Source of the DNA: Limnomonas spitsbergensis
Lineage: Eukaryota > Chlorophyta > Chlorophyceae > Chlamydomonadales
DNA length: 64,000 bases
Assembly (NCBI GenBank): GCA_037349105.1
Contig: JAYJMM010000104.1
Span: 220,001 to 284,000 of the forward strand
Reading direction: 5' to 3'
Every line of letters starts with the position of its first letter. Within the stretch, counting starts at the first letter, position 1. Shown here one piece after another: positions 41,330-54,000 of the stretch. The position numbers and the translations under genes were made by a program. The notes under the pieces are model-generated. The model was not told the origin of the DNA. It made no database searches and saw only the letters and a list, made by a program, of their open reading frames with translations.

Positions 41330-44300
41330 TCATGTCACATCCATGTCGCTGTCGCTGCCTTCCTCATCCTGAGCACCCCCTCGCTTCCTTCCTTCCCGCT
41401 CGTCATCTGGGCTCTCCCCTCCCACCATACCCGCGTAGTCCATAATCTTGCGCTTCCTACCACTCGTGCGGCATGCGCTGACTGGAGCAGGAGCAAGAGC
41501 AGCAGCACTGCTGCCACCTAGGATGACTGCTGGCGTGGCATTGACAGCTCCAAAAGCGGGCGGGACTGTCCCTCCTTCGAAGCTGGTATGAACATTTGAT
41601 GCTACTGCCGGCGTGGCATTGACAGCACAGAAACCAGGAGGGACAGTCCCTGCTCCGAAACCAGGAGGAACAGTTGATGTTGCTTCCGGCATGGCGCTGA
41701 CAAATCCGAAAGCGGGCAGGACAGTCCCTGCGTCCTCTGAGGATGCCGCCCTCAAAGAGCCGCCCGGAGTTGGAACAGCGGCAGCCTCCTCCTCTGCAGT
41801 GACAGCCAGGAGGGTCTCCGAACCCCGCGTTGGAGCGTCAACAGGGACCTCTGCTGCGGTGGTGGCTGGGAGGGTGTCCGAGGTTGGAGTTGGAGCAGTT
41901 ACAGCCACCTCCATTGCCCAGAAATCCGAGAGGGTCTCCAAACCATGAGCCGGAGCAGTCACAGCAACCTGTGCTGCAGTGACTGCTGGGAAGGCCCCAA
42001 CGCCTGCTGCACCACTGGCACCTCCAGCCGCAGCAGCGGCGGCCCCCACGTCCTCGAAGACGGGTGCCGCGAACAGCTTTTCAAGCTCGCCCATCCTCAG
42101 CGCCTGCTTGTCTGAGCGAATGCAGCCCGCAACGGCGTCCGCCATCGCGCGCTGCATGCCTCCCCGTCGCGCCTGGAAGCCGCTGGCTTGGTCATCCAGG
42201 TACGCTTGCGCTGCCGCATGCGCCGCTGCATCATCATTCGCACCCTCCGCCTCACCCCCGGCCGCCCGGGCCCCCGCCGCCCGCCTGGCCTTGACCACCT
42301 TGATGATGGCCTCCTCCACGGAGCCCTACGGCAGCAGAGGTGGAATCCACTCTCAAGGACAAACAGTGCCAACGGAAAACAGGGCCACTCGTGCCACAGT
42401 TTTGAGTGCCACTAAACAGTGCCCCTGTGCTGAAGAGTACAAGCAGGGACCAACAGCTGCAGCCAAGCTTGAATCCGTCCTCTGGGACATACAGCACTAC
42501 GGGAGACAAACAGCAGCACGGAAAGAAAAAGCGGGCTCCGAGCAAACTGCAGCATCAGGGGCAAGGACCAGCAGCAGGAAGACACTGCAGCATCAGGGGC
42601 AAGGACCAGCAGCAGGAACAAACCGCAGCGTCAGGGTCAGCGGCCTGCAGAGGCTGCAACAAGGAGAAAGACAGGTGGCCAGCACAGCTCAGCGCTAGGG
42701 TTTGTCCCTGGACAGCGTTGCGCCTTTCACGCCCCGCACGGGTAAGAGGACTCCTCTGCCTTCATGTTCCCGATAAGAGGGACCCCCGGAGACCGGCAGG
42801 CAACGCGGCGGCGGCAGACCAGGCGGGGAGGCGGAAAGAGTTGGATTCCCTCGCTGCCCTCACACCCAACCTCCTCACACACAAGGGTGAGGAAGCGACC
42901 AACGAGGACTAGGCGCAGCTGGCCTATTTTCAAATAAAACAAATCGACTTCAATCCGCCCACCTTGGTGTAGAAGCGCTTGACCACAACGCTGCGCTGCT
43001 GGCCCATCCTCCAGCTGCGGCCGATGGCCTGCTCCTCGAGGGCCGGGTTCAGGCAGGGCTCCATGAGGAACACATGACTGGCAGCAGTCAGGTTGATACC
43101 CACTGCACGGGGGATACAGAGAGGCCCCTGTCAGGCAGATTATATAAATACATAACACCAAATATATAGCACCGGTGAGTTCAAATGGCATAAGGTGTGG
43201 AAGGCCAGCTTGACGGCTGCAGCACTCGGTGGGTCACCATGCAATGCAAATCAAGCGCATACCGCACATGAATAGAAGGACGCTCTTGATGAATGGCGGG
43301 CAGGGGAATGGGGAGCTGGGAACTGTTTGGGTGGAATATCCAAACACACAAAAAGACAAACTAAGGAGCTGGATTGTCAGCAGTGCAACCGGATACAGGA
43401 CATGGCTGATCCTACCGCCAGCTGGCAGATTGACAGATCCATCTTTCAAAGGCCATAAATGTCAGCTCCTCCCGCATTCAATCACTCTCATGCTCAAGCC
43501 CGCCTGCAGCCCGCTCCGCACCTGCCCCGCTCCGCATGGACAGCAGAAAGACCGTGGTGGGCGGATCCTTCTGAAAGTCCTCAATTGCTTTGGTGCGCTG
43601 CTTGAGCGGCATGGAGCCGCTGATGGTTCTGTAGCCAAAGCCCTCATCTGTGAGCCGCAGCTTGAGCCACTCCAGGGTGGTGCTGCAAGGGAGCGAGGTC
43701 CAGGGCAGCATGGGATCAACAAGAGGGGGGCATACTGGGAGATTATGTTTTTGTTCATCAGCCCTTTCATTACCTTCCGACAAAGGGGGAAGTCGGCGGC
43801 ACATTTTAGGGGGGGGGATGTGTTGACATGATTGGATTTAGGAAGCTGCACGTATGGATCATATGTACGGTAGTACTGGGATCGGCTGCCATCTACCTAA
43901 AGCACGGAAGACCCATTTGGCACCTGAGAACTTATCTGCAAACACGATCAGGGCTCAAAAAGGTTTCACCGTCTTGATAAAAATGATGTCTGACAGGACG
44001 CCAAGGCTACGCTGTCCTGAAGGGCACGTCCCCCCATCCCAGGGCCGTCCTGCCCCCCTCCCCCCACCCCACATCTCCACGACCCCGACCTCACTTGTAC
44101 TGGCTGAAGACCAGCGCCTTGGCCGTCGCGTCTGCTGCCCGCATGGCCTGCAACTCCGCCAGCAACGCGTGCAGCTTACTCTCACACATGACTGGCGGGT
44201 CGCCGGCGGTCCCTCCCTCACCCGCACCACACACTGATGGCCCAGCAGCTGCCGCGGCCTCGCTGCCGGCCGCAGCCAGCGGCCGGTAGCCAGGCATAAC

Positions 44301-47300
44301 GCCCGCTCTAAGCGAATTCAGGCTGAGCGGGGCGCGGCAGAGCGTGCAGTTGGTCTTGCTGTCCAGCCAGCCGATGATGCACTCCCGGCAGAACCAGTGG
44401 AGGCAGGGCGTCTGAACCTGTGGTGGTCCAAGGTTTAGGGTCGCCGGGAAGACTTGATGGAAAACCTGACACACCCCGTGGTGGCGGTGGGGAGGGACCC
44501 GTCCCCTGGCTATCATATTTTGACGTGACAGGGCCGCAAGATTGAAGGGGCGGAAGGAGAAGAAAGATTATGTCATGCAATATCACAACAACCGAGCCCT
44601 TTAGGTGTGCATCCAGCGGCCACTCCCATTCTCATCTCAACACGTCCACATCCGATACCCAATTTATGACCCATTCCACCCACCCACTCCTCCCTCCTGC
44701 ATCGCCCACCCACTCCTCCCTCCTGCATCACCCACCCACTCCTCCCTCCTGCATCACCCACCCACTCCTCCCTTCTGCATCACCCACCCACTCCACCCTC
44801 CTGCATCACCCACCCACTCCTCCCTCCTGCATCACCCGCCCACTCCACCCTCCTGCATCACCCACCCACTCCTCCCTCCTGCATCACCGACCCACTCCTC
44901 CCTCCTGCATCACCCACCCACTCCTCCCTCCTGCATCACCCACCCACTCCTCCCTCCTGCATCTCCCACCGCCTCCTCCCTCCTGCATCACCCACCCACT
45001 CCTCCCTCCTGCATCGCCCACCCACTCCTCCCTCCTGCATCACCCACCCACTCCTCCCTCCTGCATCACCCACCCACTCCTCCCTCCTGCATCTCCCACC
45101 GCCTCCTCCCTCCTGCATCACCCACCCACTCCTCCCTCCTGCATCTCCCACCGCCTCCTCCCTCCTGCATCACCCACCCACTCCTCCCTCCTGCATCGCC
45201 CACCCACTCCTCCCTCCTGCATCACCCACCCACTCCTCCCTCCTGCATCACCCACCCACTCCTCCCTCCTGCATCACCCACCCACTCTACCCATCCACTT
45301 ACTGGATGCTCCATGACATCTAGGCAGATGGAGCACTCGGCTTCAGGCGAGACCAGCTCCACGTTAGGCTCCAAGGACGCAGCAGTAGGGGGAGGAGCGC
45401 CTGCGGTACAGAGAGGGGGGGGCGTTGGGCCTGCACTGTACAAAGGGGGGGGGCGTTGGGGCTGCATTAAAACTATGCACCAGGCCCAGTGGGGCAGGCA
45501 GCAAGAGAGGCAGCGGCCCTCTCACCCTTGTCCTCCTAGAGGCATGACTGTCTCTGTCACCGTGCAGGTGATGAGCCAAGCCCTTGCGTCACACAGCTTG
45601 CTGTGATATGTGCTCAATGCAATTTATCAAAGGCGACAGCTGCTTCTCGCGCCAGCGCCCCTTCAGGTGACTTCCTTGTAAAACCTCACATACCGTTCCT
45701 AAATGAGTGAAGTCCCGAACAGCCCCTCCCCCCCCATCATTGATGCGGACCTTGGGCCAGCTCTCTACGCAAAGGGAGGCAAGGCTCCTCAATAACCTCA
45801 AAAGACACGAAGCTCGTCTTCTGTGGCCCTCCCGTTGCACCTCCTCCCCCGCCCCCGTCAGACAGACGCCCTCCCCCCCCCTCGCTCACCGTTTGCCCCC
45901 TCTACCCTGGCCGCCAGTAGTCCCAGATCCAGCGCGGGCACTGCCAGGTCCTCCGGCCTCAGCGCCCCCCCGCTTGCAATGCGCCTCAAGGGCCCCAGCA
46001 GCGACATGATGGTCAGCTGATACTTGGTCACCACAGCGGCACCAGCAGAGTGGAAGGAAAGCCACTGCCGCTGGACGTTGCCATGGACGCGCACGTACAG
46101 GTCGCGCTCAGAGGGGGTTAAGGTGACTGGGAAGGGGAAGGCGGCTAAGGGGGTCAGAGGGCGTAGAGCTAGGAGAAAGATTTGGGTAAGAGGGGGGGAA
46201 GGGGCTTTTGCGTTAAGGGGAGGTTGAGGTTTACAGGGATGAAAGAGTGTGTGTGGGGGGAATGGTAGCAGCTGCATGATCAGGTTGGTAGTAGGAAATG
46301 GCCCTCTGGTTCAACTAGTGTCCCCTGGCGCCTCATATGGCGTACATAGCTCCCTGCTCCCTCTCCTCCACCGGTCCGCCCTCTTGCTCCACCCTCACTT
46401 TCTCATCATAGCCCAGCATCCTCTCCCTCTACCTTGACATTCATACATCCTTTCATTACCTCTCCCTCACCTACATCAGCCCCTGCCCCCTCCCCCCTTT
46501 GCTCTCCCCTCACACTTATCCTCCCTCTCCTCCCACCCCTCACCTGCCAGGTCATCCTCTGTCTTGGGTGGCAGTTGCAGCACCTGCTCGCCGCCCAGCA
46601 CCTGCTGCTTGGTGTGGCGCACCATGGCTAGACGCAGCGTGTACAGCAGGGTGGCTGGCGTGGCGTCCACCATGCGGTTGCGGTACGAACCAGCTCCGAA
46701 GGACGGCTTGACGCGGCTGTCAAAGTACGACTTGGTGCTGAAAGGTGCCATGTGGATGGCAGCAAACTGCAGGGGGACGGGGGGAATTAGGGGGGAGGGG
46801 GAGGGGGGGACGGGGGGCCAGGGTAGTAGGGGTGCACACTGCAGAGGGGGGTGTTGGGGAGGATGGGGCGGGGCGGGGGGGGGGGGAGGGAGGCCAAGGG
46901 GTTGCAGTGGTCTGGGGGGCCTGAAAACTAGATACAAAACCCTCGTCATTTTAGCTTTTGGGCCTGGCAGTACCTTCATAGGCCAAGGCTGTGTCACTCA
47001 GGAGAGATCTCCAGCAGGTGCAGCCATGAGGCCTCCCTCGATCTCCGGGTGGCTCATCAGGTGCTGGCCATCTTCCTACGTCCATCCATGCCCCTAGCCT
47101 CTGCCCCGTGATGTTACCTGCCCTTTGACCTACCTGCCTCTACCCTTCAACACTGAAGCCCCCTTCTTCTGCCAGACCCTGCTTTTTCATGCTTCTGCCC
47201 TGAGGCCTACCTACCCCTGCTTCTACCTGCTTGTGCCCCTGGTTTATCTACCTCTGCCCCTAGGCTTACCTGCCCCTCGTTCTACCTACCCCTGCTTCTA

Positions 47301-47659
47301 CCTGCTTGTGCCCCTGGTTTATCTGCCTCTGCCCCTAGGCTTACCTGCCCCTCGTTCTACCTACCCCTCGTTCTACCTACCCCTGCATCTACCTGCTCGT
47401 GCTTCTGGTTGATTTGCCCCTGGTTGATTTGCCTGTCCCAAGGCCTACCTGCCCCAGCAGATCGTCAATGGAGGTTCCAATAGGGGTGCCGGTGCAGCAC
47501 CAGCGACGGTCAGAACAGAGTGCCACACACGCCTTGGACTGGATTGCCGCCACTGTCTTGACCATGTGGCCCTCGTCAAACACGATGCGGTGCTGCAGGA
47601 AGGGTTGAAAGGTGAGGGCAGAGGGGTGAGGGCAGGGGGGCAAAGGAGAAGAGTGAGGA

Positions 47660-47731
<72 letters not shown>

Positions 47732-47736
47732 CAGGG

Positions 47737-47771
<35 letters not shown>

Positions 47772-47987
47772 AGAGAAGTGAGGGGAAGGGGTAAGGGGAG
47801 AGAAGTGAGGGGACGCGGGAGAGGGGAGGGAAGTGAGGGGACGAAGGAGAGGGGAGACAAGTGAGGGGAGAGAAGTGAGGAGACAGGGGTGAGGGGAGAG
47901 AAGTAAGGGGAGGGAAGTGAGGGGACAGGGGTGAGGGGAGAGAATTGAGGGGAGAGAAGTGAAGGGACAGGGGTGAGGGGAGAGAAA

Positions 47988-48023
<36 letters not shown>

Positions 48024-48030
48024 AGGGGTA

Positions 48031-48084
<54 letters not shown>

Positions 48085-51000
48085 AAAGGGGAGAGAAGTG
48101 AGGGAACAGGGGTGAGGGAACAGGGGTGAGGGGAGAGAAGTGAGGGGAGAGAAGTAAGGGGACAGGAGTGAGGGGAGAGAAGTAAGGGGACAGGAGTGAG
48201 GGTAGAGAAGTGAGGGCCGAGGGGACGAAGGGGTTGCAAGGTGTGGGGTGAGGGGAGAAGAGTGGGGAAAGAGGGGGGAAGAGTGAGGAGAGAGGGGGGA
48301 AGAGTGGGGAGAGAGGGGGGTGGAGGGTTGGGGGTGAAAGAGAGAGGGTGAGGGGATTGGGTCCATTGGTAGTGAGGGGAGAGGAGTGTGTGCAGGGGGT
48401 TGGTGACGAGGGTATAGAGTGGTTGTGGAGTGCAAGGGGTGAGGGATCCAGGGGATTGAGGGGCTGGAGTGGGTGAGGGCAGAGGGGGGTGAACAGGTGG
48501 GGAGGGAAAGGAAAGAGGGGGTCAAAGGAGATGGGGATGAGGGTTGAGGGCCGAACGGGATGCAGGAAGAGAAGGGGGTGGGGGCAGAGGGGGGCCAGTG
48601 GAAGGAAAACCTTGATCCGGGCAGATCTCAGGTGTGATTGCAGGTTCCTCTTCACACCGCAGCAACATAAGGGGCCCCACCCCCTACCTACAATCAACCC
48701 AATCCATCAACCTAACACACTCACTAGGGCTCGATTGACACCACATAATATAACGTTAAATGTCATATGGGAAGGTTGTGCGGGTGGTTGTGGGTAGCAA
48801 GCAGAGGATTTCCTGCCCTCAGCCTCGCCCACACCTTGCCGCTGGCCCAACAGCCGGCAGACCGGAATATGCTAATCACTCGACCCTGACCCTGTGCCAG
48901 CGCCTATCGATCCCCCCCCCCCTCCCCGACCTGCCCTCCTCTCACCCAATGGATCTTCCCCAGTGGCGCAAAGTCATCACTTTTGCCGTCCCTGCTGTAG
49001 TCACTGCCTAGCGTCTGGTAGGTGGTGACCACCAGGTCAAAGTTGCAGGAGATGACCCAGGGGTCCCTGAGGAAAGGCGGGGAGGAGGGGAGTGAGGCGG
49101 CGGCAGGGGCCAATAAGTCATAGTTGCAGGCAATGAGGGGGGGGCTGTCACTTCTTGGGGACGGACAGGAAGGGTGGAGGGTGGAGGGGTGAAGTAAAGG
49201 GGGGGGGGGGGGTGAGGTGGGGAGGGGAGAGGGAGCAGGCGCATCGCCAAAGCTCAGCAGCAGCCAGGGAGGGTGGGACAATGATCTGACACCAGCTGCT
49301 ACGATTTCAGACTCGAGCATGAGCCAAAAAGGATATGAGCTGCAATCACAGTGAGGTTGGAGGGAGGAGGGAGCTCAACGACCAGCGCGGCCGGGCAGCT
49401 ACGCGCATGAGGGGGCTGGGACGCAACGTACGTGACAGCTGGTCACAGGTCCAAGCAAGAAGATCCAATGCGTTGAAATTTGAACCTTACGCTTGGTCTA
49501 CCCACCTCTCCTACCTCGTTCCTGTCCCCCCCACTTCGTTCATGCACACACACCTTGTTCAGACTGCACCCCCCTGTTGAGGTATATAGGGGTTCACAAT
49601 GCCACTCGGGACACCTGGCGCTAGACCCTATCAACCTCAACAACTCATACTTGCATCCCCCTCCTCTTGCACCTGCATCCCCCTTTCTCCTGGCACCCGC
49701 AACCCTCCCACTCCTCCTCCCCCCCCCATTGGTCCTCTCGGGTCGACTCACCTTTCCCTGGTGGTGCCGTGGTACTGCAGGATCCTAAGGGATCCAGTAC
49801 TCTTGCTGCGCGCCTCATCCACCCACTGCCCCACCAGCGACACGGCACACACCACCAACGTGGCGCGAGAGGCAATGCGGCCGATGGAGACACGGTGAGG
49901 CAGGCCGCTCGTGAGGGAGGCAGGGGCGGGCATGCCCAAGATGAGGGCAAGGACTTCAACAGTCTTGCCCAGGCCCTGGCGGCGGCAGGAGGGAGGGAGG
50001 AGGGTGAAACAAGGGCCATGATGGCGGCTGGGAGGGAGGGTGGGAGGCAAGGGCAATATGCAGCCAAGATTCAAGAGGGAGGGATGTTGGGTGGCGAGTG
50101 GCCTAGGTCCTGTGATGGTGGAGCAGGGGGGCGGACCATGGTATCCATATCCTCGCTGCATTACTCGACCAGGGAGGGGTTCCCTCCAGCCAGGATCTCT
50201 GGGCTTAGCAGCTGCTGGCTCAGCTCCACATGGCACTCACCGGATTCATGATCAGCTAGCACTAGACCGCCTCAATGGGAGACAGGGAGGCCCCTACTGG
50301 GACATTAGAGAGCAAATCACGATCAGCCCATGGAGCGAGGCACGAGCAGCAGGGCTAGCTGCACCGCGTCACAGAGGGTCTTTGGCCGAGGGAGTGCAGC
50401 AAGAGTGCTCTAAAAACAACATCGACACTTGTTTCCAACACACTTCAGCTGCACACCCTCAGCCATAGGCCCTGGGGGATGCGATGCGGCAAGCCCTGCT
50501 GCTCATGCCTCGGGCCTTCAGCGGCACTTCAGCGGCATTTGAGCTGGCAACAATGTCATTCGCTATCTCTGCGACTGAGCTGCATGCGGACCATGGCGGC
50601 ACCCCCCCCCCCAGCCGTAGGACTACGTGCAGCTAATAACAGCTTAAGAACGCTATAACTACTAGAGCAGTCACCGCACTCAGTAAAGCAGCCTCCTATC
50701 GGCTGCGGCGGCACACCCCCTCAGCCACAGGACAGTGCCTGTGGCTCAGGTGTGGCTGAAGCATGACCCCGACAACCACGCCACTCACCATCTCCTCCGC
50801 GAGGAAGCCGCCTGCAGGCTGAGGCGGCACGTCCCTGCTGAGCTTCTTAAACACCGGCGAATACCAGAAGGATTTGCCATGGCCGTCCATCATCTTGACC
50901 CAGAACAGCGACCTGCAAGGGGGTTGCGGCGCAAAGCCTTGTAAGCTGCATTGTGAACCAATGAGCCGCAGCTGCAGATGGATGCCATGTTTGTAGGGGA

Positions 51001-54000
51001 CATGGTTTGACATGGATTCATCTCAGTGGCATGAAAAGCCAAATGGCCCAGGGTTTAGGGTTTAGGGTAAACCCTAATCTAGGGCCCTGGCCAGATGACC
51101 CAGGCCAGCTATCCAGGCCAGAACCATGCACAGGTCACCTGCTCCTGTACCTCTCCCCTTCATCCTCCTCACTTCACCCCATGCTCCCGACTGCCGAAGA
51201 AAAACAACCTCAACAGCAGAAACCAGCCTCCTCACCTGAAGCCCCCGACCTTGCCCTCCGCTTCCATCATGAAGTGTAGTGACTGGAGCTGGTAGTTGCG
51301 CAGCTGCACCGACAACCCCGCTGGCTGCGGCGCCGCATCGCGCTCCCCAGTCTCCAGAAACTTGAGGAGCCCGTTGACACTGCGCACATCCGACTGGTGC
51401 GACTGGACATGCTTCTTCATCTCAGCAAGGCGATCCTGCATCACCTTGAAGTCCTGCTGATCCTGCGTTCAGGGGAGGGGGAGGCAGGGGGGAAGACGGG
51501 GGGGATATTCAGGCTTTCCACATGTCCAGGAGGTGGGTCCCCCAGCCCTGAAAGTGGAAAACTTGCGCATCACCGAGGATGGGATGGGACGGGATGGGCA
51601 GTGTGACTCTGAGGTGGTCACACTCCACATGCTTTTCGGTTGGTTGATCCGAGATCTGAGATTCAAAATCCAAGCACCGGTCCTCACCTGCAGTAGCTGG
51701 TCCATCGTTTTGGTGAGCGGAAAGTGGTCTCCGTTGAGGCCGTAGGCTCCGCTCCCCTGGTGCCCCCATTCATCCCATGCCATGAGCAGCGAGCGGGTGG
51801 CGCGAGGGAGCGCCCCCGAGCCCCCCCAGCTGTACACCACGAACACGGCCTGGCCCTCCCTGGGGGAGGAGGCCCCGCCCAGTGTCTCCAGGTCCAGTGT
51901 GACGGCGATGCTGGCAAAGGACTCTACTGGATCCTGCGGTGCGGACCGAAGCCTGCAGGGAAAAGGGGGGGGGGGGGGGGACACGATTGCTCAGTGAGTC
52001 AATGGGCCTGGGGCTTAAGTGGGACCTTCAGCAGGGCGTCGCTGCGATTTGGGGGTTTTATTTGAATGAAACACCGTTGGTTCATTTGAATGAATCATGG
52101 TGGTGAGCGCGGGACGATCTATATGTTCGACCTCTGAACAAGGAGAGGAGAGAGGCAGGGCCGGTTTTGGCGCGCTTCAAAAAAAATAAGGAATATGGCG
52201 CCTGGCCTGAAACGGAGAAGCAGGCGACGCCCCGCGGCCTCGATTCAAGGCCATCCTTCCTTTCGTACCTACCCCCCCCTTCCTTTCGCACCCTTCCCCC
52301 CCCCACCCCCTCATCAGTGCTTATCTCAAAAGGCATGTCTGTCGACTACCCACATCGCCTGTTTCAGCTCCTCGAGAACCTTGTAGGGCTCCCCCGCGCG
52401 CTGCCTGTCCGCCTGCCTTCGAGCTGTGTCTTGCTGAATGAGTTTCAGGGTTTCTGCGCAAGGAGGCAGCACAGAAAATCCTGGATAAAGAGGACAAATC
52501 TTGGATCCAATGAGCAGACCCTGGATCCAAAGAGCTTGACTGCAACAATCATGTGAACAGACATGTATGCACATGCCCAGGGATTTGACTGTGATGCCCA
52601 TCCCGAAGGCCTACCAACTGAAACTCACAAGGGAAGCCCCTCCATCAATCCGTGGCTGTCTGAAGGGAGCCCCTCCATCAATCCGTGGCTGTCTGAAGGG
52701 AGCCCCTCCATCAATCCGTGGCTGTCTGAAGGGAGCCCCTCCATCAATATGTGGCTATCTGAAGGGAGCCCCTCCATCAATCTGTGGCTATCTGAAGGGA
52801 GCCCCTCCATCAATATGTGGCTATCTGAAGGGAGCCCCTCCATCAATATGTGGCTATCTGAAGGGAGCCCCTCCATCAATATGTGGCTGTCTGAAGGGAG
52901 CCCCTCCATCAATATGTGGCTATCTGAAGGGAGCCTCTCCATCAATCTGTGGCTATCTGAAGGGAGCCCCTCCATCAATATGTGGCTATCTGAAGGGAGC
53001 CCCTCCATCAATATGTGGCTATCTGAAGGGAGCCCCTCCATCAATCTGTGGCTGTCTGAAGGGAGCCCCTCCATCAATATGTGGCTATCTGAAGGGAGCC
53101 CCTCCATCAATCCGTGGCTATCTGAAGGGAGCCCCTCCATCAATATGTGGCTATCTGAAGGGAGCCCCTCCATCAATCTGTGGCTATCTGAAGGGAGCCC
53201 CTCCATCAATATGTGGCTGTCTGAAGGGAGCCCCTCCATCAATATGTGGCTGTCTGAAGGGAGCCCCTCAATCAATCTGTGGCTGTCTGAAGGGAGCCCC
53301 TCCATCAATATGTGGCTATCTGAAGGGAGCCCCTCCATCAATCTGTGGCTATCTGAAGGGAGCCCCTCCATCAATATGTGGCTGTCTGAAGAGAGCCCCT
53401 CCATCAATATGTGGCTATCTGAAGGGAGCCCCTCCATCAATCTGTGGCTATCTGAAGGGAGCCCCTCCATCAATATGTGGCTATCTGAAGGGAGCCCCTC
53501 CATCAATATGTGGCTGTCTGAAGGGAGCCCCTCCATCAATATGTGGCTGTCTGAAGGGAGCCCCTCCATCAATATGTGGCTGTCTGAAGGGAGCCCCTCC
53601 ATCAATCTGTGGCTGTCTGAAGGGAGCCCCTCCATCAATATGTGGCTGTCTGAAGGGAGCCCCTCCATCAATATGTGGCTGTCTGAAGGGAGCCCCTCCA
53701 TCAATATGTGGCTGTCTGAAGGGAGCACCTCCATCAATACGTGGCTGTCTGAAGGGAGCCCCTCAATCAATCTGTGGCTGTCTGAAGGGAGCCCCTCCAT
53801 CAATCTGTGGCTATCTGAAGGGAGCCCCTCCATCAATATCAGGCTGTCTGAAGGGCGCCCCTCCAGCAATATGTGGCTGTCTGAAGGGAGCCCCTCCATC
53901 AATATGTGGCTGTCTGAGGGGAAGCCCCTCCATCAATATGTGGCTGTCTGAGGGAAAGCCCCTCCATCAATCTGTGGCTGCCTCTTTTACCCGTTCTATG

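Noticed and set aside
44605..45606. Pro/Ser/His repeat open frames
   Set aside because: By-products of the 26-bp minisatellite in the RING-splitting intron.
47389..48697. Long Ser/Pro/Leu repeat frames on the minus strand
   Set aside because: By-products of the 14-bp purine-rich array; they merely run into the genuine DEGH-box exon.
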